DNA from: Campanula takesimana | Lineage: Eukaryota > Streptophyta > Magnoliopsida > Asterales > Campanulaceae | Reading direction: 5' to 3' | Length of the DNA: 64,000 bases | Assembly (NCBI GenBank): GCA_026119855.1 | Contig: JAOWBW010000379.1 | Span: forward strand, 331,301-395,300 | Shown: one piece after another, positions 43,664 to 56,154 of the stretch | Numbering within the stretch: the stretch's first letter is position 1 | Layout: every line of letters starts with the position of its first letter | Program-made: the position numbers and the translations under genes | The notes under the pieces: generated by a model | Seen by the model: only the letters and a program-made list of their open reading frames with translations | Databases searched by the model: none | What the model was told of the DNA's origin: nothing

Positions 43664-46058
43664 TGTCACGCCCCAGAAATCAATAATTCCATATATATAA
43701 ACTTTACATAATATGCAACTCCAAAATACTAAATACCAAACTTGGCGCGTGAATCCAACCATCAAACCAATACCATCAAATTACACCTCAACGAGATTAC
43801 AACTCGGAGACAACTTACAAAGGCGGAAGAAAGAACATCTAGCAGCAGATATAACCAAAGTACAACCGGACATACATACTTTATACGACCACGATCTCAA
43901 CGAATGATATACAAAAGCGCCCTGGAGCATTACCCTAAGAGAAGGTAACCTGCTCGACCGATCTCAGCCACATGCGATCTCACAACGTACTATCACTTGC
44001 TTCCTGGGGGGGGGGGGGTTAAGGAAACAAAGATAAAAAGAAACGGGGTGAGATAAATCTCAGTAAGTTACTACATTAACTACATGATATGCATACATGT
44101 AAGTATGAACAAGAAATAACATCACGTATCACGTATCATCAAGTAGCATACAACACGGGTAGTTATACCAACCCATTATGCAACATATAAAGCGGAAGCA
44201 CACATTACAAAAGATATTTCTTGCACCTTATTCCTCCAACCCATTCATATACCATAACTGACGATGCTGCAGTCGTTGAAGTCAGTTCTCATATTTGATG
44301 TAGCTTCACAATATTAGTGGAGACCTGTTACCCAGTGCCCCAACCCCAAGAACAAATAAAAGCTATCTAACTATTGTGCATGATTGCTCCAATAATTAGG
44401 GAAGCAAGACCCTTACTTTGGCCAAAAGTAAGAGCAACGGCCACAGATGCATAGGCCTACGTTTATTGCTTAGCTTGCTTAGCCCCAGCTCTCACAATAT
44501 GCGCAAACCTATACACCCCCGACAAGTAAACCAGCTGGACTCACATAAAATTCACACAAGTAGTATTTACTTGATTTGAAATACGGGAAACAATTTTCAA
44601 CTTGGGGCAAATCCAAAAGTAGTGGACTAGCCCTTTTTCTTTAATAATGTGGCATGTAATCATTGCACATTCACAGGTACGCATTTAGCACATTAAGTGT
44701 CTAAAATAATTTCAATACAATCATCATAGTTAATTAATTGTTAACTATTCCATTCACAATTTGAATCCGTACTCCTAGGTACATTCCTAAGATTATACAC
44801 ATTAAACACACCCATTATTGGCCACTCTTAGGAGCTACTTAGCTCACAATACGCTTATCTAACTATTCGAGGTCAACCCCTAGGTTCTAGACCAAGTCGG
44901 AACCTAAAAACATTGATTCTAGGATTTATCAGTTTTTCAGGACACTGTGCGGTCGCCCGGAATGATCTGTGCGGTCGCACACTTTGGTATTTTCCAAGAA
45001 CAAAACCTTTCAGAAGATTGTGCGGTCGCACACCCAAACTGGGCGGCCGCACAACTCCATCGAACTACCAGGAATTTCCTCCTCTCATCCTAACACTCAA
45101 ACTCAACATTTTTGACTCAACCTAGTTTCAATTCAAGAACCAAATACATATAGAGAGTGATATCAAAGTTAACAAATGGTACTTGTGGTCCATTACTACT
45201 CATCCAACCCGGATTTCACCTGTAATTCACAATATCTAATTTGTATAATGAAGTCCAAAAATGACCTCTAAGCTTATAAAAGCTTTCCATAACAACAACA
45301 AACCATTTATATCACGATTGGAACCAAACAACAATTTATCCTAAAACTACCCAAAACACAAATAAATTCCAAACTTCCTATAAACCAACAATTAACAACC
45401 CAAGCATCATAGATCATAATTATGAGCGTTAATATACAAGAAAAGGGGTAAGTAACTTACTTGTTACAAAAACAGTACCGAAAATAATACCGATGACATA
45501 TTTTTCTGAATAGCTGGACTTGATCTACTCGACGCCACGAACATTTTGGTGAAGTCGGATCTTGAAACAGAGAAATATTTAAGGAGTAATTGAAGAAAGA
45601 GTGGATGAACTCCTCGTAGAACAGAAGGAGTAGAAATGGAGAAATTTTCGCAGAGAAAGAAAGAAAAAGAAAGAAAAGGGAAAGTGTGGGTGTCCGCAGA
45701 GAGAGAGGGAGAAAATGGTTTATATAATTTCCATGTTACACTTAGGCCCCTCCAAGATTAACCAATTACATTTAAACCCCAAGGTTTCGACTTTAACATT
45801 TAAACCCCTAGCCATAAATCACAAATACTAACTCAACTATTTTAGCTTCTACTCAAGCTAATAAATCTTTTTGCAACTCAAATACTTTGATTTAATATTT
45901 TACTAGAATCAAATAAGTCCTTTTAAAATACTCAAACTAACAAAATTTAAATTATAAAATAATATTCAGTGTAAAATTTATATAAAATTGGGACGGGTCG
46001 TCGCCCACAAGTGCTCAACTTATGACTAAAAATAGTGCCGGGGTTTCGGGTCGTTACA
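43664..46058 (-). repeat. LTR of element C (3' LTR in element orientation)
   Basis: On the plus strand it starts TGTCACGCCCC and ends GTCGTTACA, 2395 bp. GC palindromes at 44945-45055 include TGTGCGGTCGCACA twice. A minus-strand TATA box (TATATAA) is at 45720-45726. Confidence 0.95.
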
Positions 46059-49000
46059 TTCTACCCTCCTTAAAAGAATTCGTCCGCGAATTCACTTATG
46101 ACTATTATAACACGTAGTCATATCGAAGCTACATAAATATCAATGCTCATATAGCAAGTACTAATCACAATCAAGGACCTATTAAATATTTCGGACATAG
46201 TCTCCATAAATCCAACTTAAATTCCAATTCCAATTTCCATTAATTTGTATAAATTTCAGTAATCATTTGTTTTCTTACTTTCATAAACTCTGAAACCCTC
46301 ATTCTTAACTGGATAAAATATGCCCAAGAGTATTCATGAAATCCATTAAACCACTATGGATGTCTATTTTCCCACTTTTTGTCTGTTTCTTCTATAATCA
46401 CATCCATTTCACGAGTTTCCTTAATACTTTCACAAGAGATAGTTTTACTTAAAACTTGTTCCTTTGCATCAACTATTCCTACAAATAATTCTTTCAAGAA
46501 AACTAAATTCCTCACTTGATCTTAAGATCTCGTTTCCGGTTAGCAGTATTACTTGTTTACCAATCATAAATTATCTATTTCTGATTAGCATTAAGCTCTT
46601 AATCAATCCCTTAAATCATCAATACCCATAAGTTTTATTTTTCCATCATCCCAATAGTATTCGGAATCAACTCCACACACGTAGTATATCCTTATAAGTA
46701 TATATCTCGGTCCCAAGGATTTCCTAATATTATAACAAGACCCAAATAAATATCCATAACACTCGAAAAAGTTTATTAAGATCAAGATGTACCATAATGG
46801 TCTCTGTCATATATCATCTCCACAAGCATCCCATGCAATCATACTACTCCCTGAACAGATAAGGGAATGAATAGGACTACCAATTATTGTCACCCACGAA
46901 TTCATTTATATACACGAAAAATTATCGTTATCAACTACTCAATCAAATATGATTCCTCAAATTCTTCCCAATATATTTTGTTTCTACTTGAATGGTAACT
47001 TACTTGGTCTCGTGACTCTCTTTAAGTACCTCTAGTCAAATTTCCACTACACGTGTTTCATTCGACTAAGTCAAATCTTCCAACATCTTCCATTCAGCGG
47101 TACCCAACATGATGTACACATTTACATGTTCAGTAATTTCAATAATACACTCATCCTTCTTATGCGAGAAAACACAATACAGTCATAATATTTGAATTTC
47201 TCCACTCACTTGCCTTATCTCATATTTATCTTTTCTAACGAAATATATCCATCAATTAGGAAATATATCCATCCATTATTGGTAGTCTAATAACATAACA
47301 TTTCGAACTTGGTTCTCAAAAGAAAACTCTAATCTGCTAGGGTAATCTCAATAAAATCACAATCAATCCCAAGTCATAGATAGTTCTATTTATCAAGAGT
47401 TAATCATCGAAACATATACACACACGTTGTTACCTTGAATCGTTAAATACCTCAATCCCTATTTAGAAGCATCACTATAGATAATGGATTTATCAATTTT
47501 TCAATATAATGGGAAACTTAGCATATTTCCAAGGAAACATTAACACTGGTCATACTTTTAACAGCAATACCAATCAAATCCACAAAACAATATCAATACT
47601 AAAATTGTCATCAATCATCATTTCGATATTCGAAAACTAATTTACGTTTATCCATCCCACTAAAGTCAAGTGAATCCCAATAATACGCGCATATCAGTTT
47701 AAGTATTCTTTCCACTTGTAAGGATCAATCAATACCTGAAATAAATCATTTCAAAACAATATATACTCTAACTCTTGCTATATCTTGCGAACCATTACTT
47801 CTTTAAAGTAATTTCAAAATAATTCCCCCAATTGATTTTAATTCTCATTCTAATACATGCTCGGATTTATTTCTTACGATATATTTAAGATTCAAACTAT
47901 TCAATATATCCCTATGGTTCGACTGAACCAAGACTCGAATTCTGGGAACAGTATAAAGGAAATCATCTTATGAAAATAAGATCACTGCAAAGGTCTTGAA
48001 AATATATTCAATTTAGACACTTGGATCATCAAATTTCAATTTAAAATGAATAACTTACGATCATTTGAAATTTACTAATTTTTCAAATCTATAAATACTT
48101 CAATAGCACAGAACTGAAATTCGGTGGCTGTTCCACGCATAATTAAATTTAAAGAATCACTCAAACGGAAATCTCTCGAAAAGATGATCAATTTAGGTTC
48201 AAAAATCACTTTATTCCGATTTGAAATAAATAAGTGACTAAACACAATTTCACCAAGTTTTCGAAACTACACGAGAGCTGGTCTGAAACCTCGACAACTC
48301 AATGACCAAAATGAAATATCCGAAAATACTCATCTTTGAGTTTTCCCCCTAATCTCAGTAACACTTTTCTTTCATAAAAATTAATATAACTTCTCACAGA
48401 AGATGCATTCACTTAAAATCAACAGTCCAATGGCCAACTAATCATAATTTCAATTAAACCCGTTTAAAATCATACTTTCATGTTAAGTCACTTCACTCAC
48501 ACCTATTTCAACTCATCATATGACTCAGGTTCCAATCGATCAAACGACATATTGTACTTATTATAAAATATACCAATTCTACTTCTAAGCAAAGTCACAC
48601 TTATCAGTAGAGGAATCTTCACCATCTACCGATGGCAACCAAGAAATTCACGACATGCAGAAAGCTAGGTCATACCACTTATTTCACCAATACCCCGTAT
48701 AGATAACATAACTAAATCAACTTATAACCTTTAGCGCATTATCGCCCACAATTCTATCGGGTTTCTTATATATACCGATAGTGATACTGGAACATGGAAA
48801 ATACAACGAGGAAACACAAGTGAAACGTTTAAAAGAAATAAACACCCAACACTCTTTGGAACCCACCAAGAGCAACCGAAGAGAAAAACCATCTTCTATT
48901 AAATACCAAGGACTCAAATACATCCCAAAATCTGAATTTATCTCACAATAGGGTTTAGATAGACTAAATGGAGCACTCCTCCAATCCATAGACAATGCAT

Positions 49001-49942
49001 GAATAAGAACAATACATGAAATAGAAAAACAAAAGTTGCTAAAACTGTTATGCTGATAGACTATACCCAACGAATGTTTACACGCATTCTGGAAACTTCT
49101 AGATCAGAACAGTTAATTCTACGAAGTTGACTGACAAATCTGGTTCTGAAATATCTTAAACTCGGCTTCATTAAATTTGTTTTCTTCACCTTTGCTCTAC
49201 TCCTCAATATACTTTCATTTATTAGATTCTCCTGTATCAGGTAGCAATTCTATAGTCCCGTATTCGAGAATACACCTCAACATCAATCAAAGAATGAGGA
49301 CAAACATGCATATATAGCACAAAACATTGTCCACTTTACGAGATAAATATGCCTAAGTCTTCAAAGACTCACATTCTTGATTCTCAAACCAACTAACCCC
49401 AATGAAACCAACAATATTATCACCAGTCCCATGCCTGGTATACCATAAGAGTAGGAACACTCGACATCAATATCATACTATCACTATATTCTTATCTCAA
49501 TTATGCAATTTATACACAAGAAGTAATGGCTATCTCAAGAATCCTTGATACAGTCGCCAATTCATACATCTCATAATAATATAAACCATCTCAAACTATA
49601 ATTTCTCAAGTAGTCCAATAACCTTGTAGAAATAAAACCCAAATAAAACCAAAAAATATTTCTTACTAAATGATAACTAACGATCAAAACAAATGACCAA
49701 ACCCCAAGAATGAAATTCATAATTTTTCGAGGTATTACATTCTTTTCCCTTTAAAAGAAATTCGTTCTCGAATCCTCTAGGATCATGTTCCACAATTCCT
49801 AAATAACAAATGCAACTAATTGTCCTCAAGGAAAACTTAGTTTTCCTAATCGTCAAAAATCATAATATATGAATATCCGAACCTACTCCATATCAGAGTT
49901 CTTATCCCTTTCAAAATCTATTCCCAACGCTCTGATACCAAC
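46059..49942 (-). other. Internal region of element C
   Basis: AT-rich, with stops in all frames. The longest minus-strand ORF (48717-49070, 117 codons) has no recognisable domain. The polypurine tract AAGGAGGGTAGAA (minus strand) is at 46059-46071. Near the other end, 49731-49760 holds a second polypurine-like tract followed by TGTAATACC, a possible buried LTR start. Confidence 0.7.
49929..49940 (-). promoter_or_regulatory. Primer-binding site of element C
   Basis: The minus strand reads TGGTATCAGAGC, followed by GTTGGG, two bases from the LTR. Confidence 0.9.
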
Positions 49943-52335
49943 TGTCACGCCCCAGAAATCAATAATTCTATATATATAAACTTTACATAATATGCAACTC
50001 CAAAATACTAAATACCAAACTTGGCGCGTGAATCCAACCATCAAACCAATACCATCAAATTACACCTCAACGAGATTACAACTCGGAGACAACTTACAAA
50101 GGCGGAAGAAAGAACATCTAGCAGCAGATATAACCAAAGTACAACCGGACATACATACTTTATACGACCACGATCTCAACGAATGATATACAAAAGCGCC
50201 CTGGAGCATTACCCTAATAGAAGGTAACCTGCTCGACCGATCTCAGCCACATGCGATCTCACAACGTACTATCACTTGCTTCCTGGGGGGGGGGGGTTAA
50301 GGAAACAAAGATAAAAAGAAACGGGGTGAGATAAATCTCAGTAAGTTACTACATTAACTACATGATATGCATACATGTAAGTATGAACAAGAAATAACAT
50401 CACGTATCACGTATCATCAAGTAGCATACAACACGGGTAGTTATACCAACCCATTATGCAACATATAAAGTGGAAGCACACATTACAAAAGATATTTCTT
50501 GCACCTTATTCCTCCAACCCATTCATATACCATAACTGACGATGCTGCAGTCGTTGAAGTCAGCTCTCATATTTGATGTAGCTTCACAATATTGGTGGAG
50601 ACCTGTTACCCAGTGCCCCAACCCCAAGAACAAATAAAAGCTATCTAACTATTGTGCATGATTGCTCCAATAATTAGGGAAGCAAGACCCTTACTTTGGC
50701 CAAAAGTAAGAGCAACGGCCACAGATGCATAGGCCTACGTTTATTGCTTAGCTTGCTTAGCCCCAGCTCTCACAATATGCGCAAACCTATACACCCCCGA
50801 CAAGTAAACCAGCTGGACTCACATAAAATTCACACAAGTAGTATTTACTTGATTTGAAATACGGGAAACAATTTTCAACTTGGGGCAAATCCAAAAGTAG
50901 TGGACTAGCCCTTTTTCTTTAATAATGTGGCATGTAATCATTGCACATTCACAGGTACGCATTTAGCACATTAAGTGTCTAAAATAATTTCAATACAATC
51001 ATCATAGTTAATTAATTGTTAACTATTCCATTCACAATTTGAATCCGTACTCCTAGGTACATTCCTAAGATTATACACATTAAACACACCCATTATTGGC
51101 CACTCTTAGGAGCTACTTAGCTCACAATACGCTTATCTAACTATTCGAGGTCAACCCCTAGGTTCTAGACCAAGTCGGAACCTAAAAACATTGATTCTAG
51201 GATTTATCAGTTTTTCAGGACACTGTGCGGTCGCCCGGAATGATCTGTGCGGTCGCACACTTTGGTATTTTCCAAGAACAAAACCTTCAGAAGATTGTGC
51301 GGTCGCACACCCAAACTGGGCGGCCGCACAACTCCATCGAACTACCAGGAATTTCCTCCTCTCATCCTAACACTCAAACTCAACATTTTTTACTCAACCT
51401 AGTTTCAATTCAAGAACCAAATACATATAGAGAGTGATATCAAAGTTAACAAATGGTACTTGTGGTCCATTACTACTCATCCAACCCGGATTTCACCTGT
51501 AATTCACAATATCTAATTTGTATAATGAAGTCCAAAAATGACCTCTAAGCTTATAAAAGCTTTCCATAACAACAACAAACCATTTATATCACGATTGGAA
51601 CCAAACAACAATTTATCCTAAAACTACCCAAAACACAAATAAATTCCAAACTTCCTATAAACCAACAATTAACAACCCAAGCATCATAGATCATAATTAT
51701 GAGCGTTAATATAAAAGAAAAGGGGTAAGTAACTTACTTGTTACAAAAACAGTACCGAAAATAATACCGATGACATATTTTTCTGAATAGCTGGACTTGA
51801 TCTACTCGACGCCACGAACATTTTGGTGAAGTCGGATCTTGAAACAGAGAAATATTTAAGGAGTAATTGAAGAAAGAGTGGATGAACTCCTCGTAGAACA
51901 GAAGGAGTAGAAATGGAGAAATTTTCGCAGAGAAAGAAAGAAAAAGAAAGAAAAGGGAAAGTGTGGGTGTCCGCAGAGAGAGAGGGAGAAAATGGTTTAT
52001 ATAATTTCCATGTTACACTTAGGCCCCTCCAAGATTAACCAATTACATTTAAACCCCAAGGTTTAGACTTTAACATTTAAACCCCTAGCCATAAATCACA
52101 AATACTAACTCAACTATTTTAGCTTCTACTCAAGCTAATAAATCGTTTTGCAACTCAAATACTTTGATTTAATATTTTACTAGAATCAAATAAGTCCTTT
52201 TAAAATACTCAAACTAACAAAATTTAAATTATAAAATAATATTCAGTGTAAAATTTATATAAAATTGGGACGGGTCGTCGCCCACAAGTGCTCAACTTAT
52301 GACTAAAAATAGTGCCGGGGTTTCGGGTCGTTACA
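49943..52335 (-). repeat. LTR of element C (5' LTR in element orientation)
   Basis: 2393 bp with the same ends as 43664-46058. The GC palindromes recur at 51223-51333 and the minus-strand TATA at 51997-52003. B sequence resumes after the GCAAG duplication. Confidence 0.95.
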
Positions 52336-52589
52336 GCAAGGGTGTTCCAAAATCTCATCACACCACGAGCACAATTTCTCTCAATCATCACACTTCATGC
52401 ATCTTCTTGCACAAACACATATACCTGTCAAGCACACACATAACAGGTACCACCACGAAGTCAACAGCATCCGCTACTCAAGGCACTTCATCCCCAACAG
52501 AAAGTGATTCACAGTCAACTATGCCTGCATCCCCATAAAATCAAGCAACCACACGTCATCAGCAACCAAGCATTCCCCAGCAGATTTCA

Positions 52590-53275
52590 ATCATCAACTC
52601 GCTCGCAAACGGGAGCGTGTATCAAACCGCTCGCAAACGGGGGCGTTTTCTACCAACTTGCTCACAAACAGGGGCATGTTATCTCTGACAGCTCGCAAAC
52701 GGGAGTTCGTCATCAACCGCTCGCAAACGGGAGCATTTTCTATCAACTTGCTCGCAAACGGGAGCATGTTATCTCAGACAACTCGCAAACGGGAGTTCGT
52801 CATCAACCGCTCGCAAACGGGAGCGTTTTCTATCAACTTGCTCGCAAACGGGAGCATGACAGCTCGCAAACGGGAGTTCGTCATCAACCGCTCGCAAACG
52901 GGAGCATTTTCTATAAACTTGCTCGCAAACGGGAGCATGTTATCTCAGACAGCTCGCAAACGGGAGTTCGTCATCAACCGCTCGCAAACGGGAGCGTTTT
53001 CTATCAACTTGCTCGCAAACGGGAGCATGTTATCTCAGACAGCTCGCAAACGGGAGTTCGTCATCAAACCGCTCGCAAACGGGAGCGTTTTCTACCAACT
53101 TGCTCGCAAACGGGAGCATGTTATCTCAGACAGCTCGCAAACGGGAGTTCGTCATCAACCGCTCGCAAACGGGAGCGTTTTCTATCAACTTGCTCGCAAA
53201 CGGGAGCATGTTATCTCTGACAGCTCGCAAACGGGAGTTCGTCATCAAACCGCTCGCAAACGGGAGCGTTTTTAA
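52590..53275 (+). repeat. Tandem repeats in the 3' region of B, first array
   Basis: GCTCGCAAACGGGAGC-type units of about 30 bp repeat in a 90-bp higher-order pattern of three variants (followed by ATGTTATCTC, TTCGTCATCA and GTTTTCTATCAA). GCTC and GAGC can pair within a unit. Open frames through the array are by-products. Confidence 0.93.
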
Positions 53276-53560
53276 AATTTTTGTGGCCGTGGTGGGCCGC
53301 CTCAAGCCACCACACCTTTTTAAAAATTTTGTGGCCGTGGTGGGCCGCCTCAAGCCACCACACCTTTTTAAAAATTTTGTGGCCGTGGTGGGCCGCCTCA
53401 AGCCACCACACCTTTTTAAAAAATTTTGTGGCCGTGGTGGGCCGCCTCAAGCCACCACACCTTTTTAAAAATTTTGTGGCCGTGGTGGGCCGCCTCAAGC
53501 CACCACACCTTTTTAAAATTTTTGTGGCCGTGGTGGGCCGCCTCAAGCCACCACACCCTT
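53276..53560 (+). repeat. Tandem repeats in the 3' region of B, second array
   Basis: Six copies of a ~48-bp unit: TTTTTAAAAATTTTGTGGCC then GTGGTGGGCCGCCTCAAGCC then ACCACACC. GTGGTGG pairs with CCACCAC within each unit. It follows the first array without a gap. Confidence 0.93.
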
Positions 53561-53710
53561 TCCATCCGCGAAAGTTGCTCACACAGGGAGCGCACTCCTA
53601 TCCTTTGTAATTTCAAATTCCTGCTTTATCGAGTCTTTGTTTTCTCTTGTCGATGTCCTCGGCGGTTGTCTTTCTTTCGTCGACGCGTTTTGCCTCGCAA
53701 TCCACGTCGC

Positions 53711-53720
53711 CGAGGGGCTC
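53711..53720 (+). promoter_or_regulatory. Polypurine tract of element B
   Basis: CGAGGGGCTC directly before the LTR; element A has TGAGGGGCTC. Confidence 0.75.
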
Positions 53721-54988
53721 TGTAGACACCCCGCCTTGGACCTCTCACCCCGATTGCATACAAAGTATTTTTATTTAACTTATTTTTGTTGATTTCTGTT
53801 ACTTCGGTTAAGTTCCTAACTGATTCCGTTAGTTTTGGACTAAACTGCATAACAGAATTAACTTTTAGGGTCATTCTGTCATTCTGTCCTTCTCTGCCGC
53901 GGGCGCTTCCGGAACTGTTAACGGGCTGCGCGCGCGTCCCGCCCCTAAAGCCGGACCCGCGCGCCTCCCATTATGGCAGTAACGGATTGCACCTTATTTC
54001 CCTCCCTTTTCTTATTTACAAACATCTTTTCTTGATCACAAAAACCATCTTTTTACATCCACATTCATCCCCCCTTTTCTCATTAACTCCCAAATTCTAA
54101 GCCTTTTCCCAAAAACTAATATTTCTTTCATTTATTATTTGATTTCTTTTATTTCTTTTATTTTTCTTTTATTCATTTATCTTATTTGTGATTGGCCCAT
54201 TCCATTTCACATGGATGACCAATTTCCCTCCATCATTTCCCTCTCTTTTTTACCTATAAAAACCATCATCTTCTACCTTAGAAAGGGACTCCAACCTTGA
54301 TTCACCAACTACATTATACACAAATTCTCCCAACAAGAGTTCTTAGTAACAAGACTCTACACAAATTGTTCTACAACAATTTCATTACAACAATAACACT
54401 TTCAAGTCAAGGTTCCAAGTCCTCTTTCTCAAGGTACAACTCCATTTTCTTCCTTTGTTTTCTTCTTCTTGATGTATGCAATCCCCATTAATGGGACATG
54501 ACCAACATGACTACTTCACATATTGAAGTTAGTTAAGGTTATCTCCCTACATTTTAATCTTAACTTTAATTCACCATGTTAATTTCTCTTCATCTCTTAA
54601 TGTAATTCTTTAACATTACTTGTTACATGTAATCTTTATCATTAAATAAATAAAACAATTCTATTTTATTTCCCCTTTTCTTCTCATCACAATTGTTAGC
54701 ACATTTCTATTTAATTAATTGAAGGACATGTAAATATTAGAACACCAATAGTAGCAAGACCCGCGTAAGCGGGGCGGAGTGGGTGTTTAAGTACTTCCCA
54801 CTCCGTCACCTAACCCCCGAACCCTTCTCTCCCGAATCTCTGGTTTTGTACATAAATTAGGCTATTTCTTGGTTTTTCTTATGTTCCTTTAAAAACATAG
54901 GTGGCGACTCTAAACAACCTAAAACAAGTTAGACATCCTAGGATAATTCACCGCTCTAGCCAAGCTGTGGTTTCCCGGGGTATCTACA
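53721..54988 (+). repeat. 3' LTR of element B
   Basis: 1268 bp, ending GGGGTATCTACA, followed by the GGATC duplication and the rest of the G LTR. Confidence 0.95.
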
Positions 54989-54993
54989 GGATC

Positions 54994-55163
54994 ACCGGTA
55001 GAGGGTGCTCTTCTTAGCATCTAAATCCAAGGCTTCATATTTCGATCTATAAGGGTTAGTTTCTTTCATCTTCATATTATGAATCCTTGAACATAACGGA
55101 TCTAGGCTTTTGGGTTTCTTCATGTGATGTCTTCCGCTGCGCATGATTGCACGAAACCCAATA
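54994..55163 (+). repeat. 5' LTR of copia element G, right part
   Basis: The continuation after element B runs to ACGAAACCCAATA, where CCCAACA would be expected. With the left part the LTR is about 1.39 kb. Confidence 0.75.
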
Positions 55164-55179
55164 GTTGTATCAGAACCCC
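55164..55179 (+). promoter_or_regulatory. Decayed primer-binding site of element G
   Basis: GTTGTATCAGAACCCC differs at two positions from the usual TGGTATCAGAGCCC. Element D begins two bases later, so the internal part of G lies beyond D and outside the window. Confidence 0.7.
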
Positions 55180-55181
55180 AT

Positions 55182-56135
55182 TGTAGATACCCCATTTTGG
55201 ACATTCATCCATAATCACACTACTTCTGTGTCTCGCCTTTGATTTGGGTCGAAACTCGTTAAGTTGGACATGTTTCGTTAAGTTTCTGACTAACTATGTT
55301 AGTCAGGGGCCTAAATGAACATTTAAACTACTGCAGAGGGCAAAAATGTGATTCCAGCACATGGATGTCTCGTACGAGATATCCCCCCTTGACAGTCGGG
55401 TTTTGGTCAGTTTCCTTGTTGATCTCAACCCCTTTTCTTGGCAAACACTTAAGCAATCCGAGGAAAACCTAATGGGCGATCCTAGAGTTCAAAAATACCT
55501 CTGTGAGAATCAAGTCTTGGATTCCCACCACAACTTACCTTCTTGACCAAAACCCTAGGTCCAAGACCCCTATAAAAATAGTTGTTCTTGCCTAGAATGA
55601 CTAATGGTGAATTAATGGTCAACTCTGGAATCCTTAAACCACTCCAAATCTGATCAAAAGGTCCTCATAATCAGCCTCTCTTCCTCACCCATGAAATTGA
55701 AGGCCTTTAGTCAAGGCCATCCATAGGATTCTTGAAGAACGCTTAGGTAAAACTCTTTGTTTTCTATCTTCTCATCTTCTTCTTTGTCTTTGAAGTAGTG
55801 TGATTCCATTAAAGGATCAGCCTAGAGCCTCTCCAATCCATGGAAATGGTCTCGAAGCACATGATCCAACATTCCAAATAAATAAGCAATTATTTATTTG
55901 TTCGTTTTCCTTTGGTACATGAATGCATAAATTTAAAACAATGATGATGATTTCTTAGCAAGACCAATCCTAGATTGGGTGAATTGGGTGCTCCTTGACC
56001 TTCCCAATTCATAACTTAACCCCCGAATCCAGATATCTCGGTCCGTGTTCCGACAACAACATGGTGGCGACTCTCAAATCAATAAAAAGGTAAATCGAAG
56101 GACGAAAACCCCGCCTCGAAACCCGCGCACAAACA
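55182..56135 (+). repeat. 5' LTR of element D
   Basis: It starts TGTAGATACCCC and ends CGCACAAACA just before the primer site, 954 bp. It holds the palindrome TCTCGTACGAGA (55368-55379), a TATA box (55571-55578) and GGTGGCGACTCTCAAA (56063-56078). Confidence 0.85.
55571..55578 (+). promoter_or_regulatory. TATA box of the D LTR
   Basis: TATAAAAA about 190 bp after the LTR palindrome. Confidence 0.6.
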
Positions 56136-56154
56136 GTGGCGACTCCGCTGGGGA
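56136..56154 (+). promoter_or_regulatory. Primer-binding site of element D
   Basis: GTGGCGACTCCGCTGGGGA directly after the LTR, the Tat type shared with B and E. Confidence 0.85.

Larger units (their letters stand above)
43664..52335 (-). mobile_element. Element C: LARD-like retrotransposon, minus strand, nested in B
   Basis: Two almost identical LTRs (43664-46058, 49943-52335) enclose 3.9 kb with no gag or pol. GCAAG is duplicated at 43659-43663 and 52336-52340. The primer site (initiator tRNA-Met type) lies beside the 49943 LTR on the minus strand and the polypurine tract beside 46059, so the element reads right to left. TGTAACGACCC starts and an AAGGAGGG tract resemble Tekay/Del-type chromoviruses. 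It is a large non-coding derivative. About ten LTR differences seen by eye suggest a young insertion. Confidence 0.93.
36302..54988 (+). mobile_element. Element B: gag-only Tat-lineage retrotransposon
   Basis: Two LTRs (36302-37576, 53721-54988) bound the element, and GGATC is duplicated at 36297-36301 and 54989-54993. It has a Tat primer site, leader hairpin, gag, degenerate gag-protease fragments, structured motifs and 3' tandem repeats, but no RT, RNase H or integrase. LTR ends, the polypurine junction and tandem-repeat position match element A, so an A-like partner may have moved it. Element C (43664-52335) is inserted within. Without C and its extra TSD copy, B is about 10 kb. Confidence 0.93.

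Noticed and set aside
48717..49070. 117-codon minus-strand frame in element C
   Set aside because: No motif related to gag or pol and no start context; surrounding frames are full of stops.
52504..53610. Long repetitive open frames on both strands
   Set aside because: They follow tandem repeats whose period is a multiple of three or lacks stops; no start context or domain.
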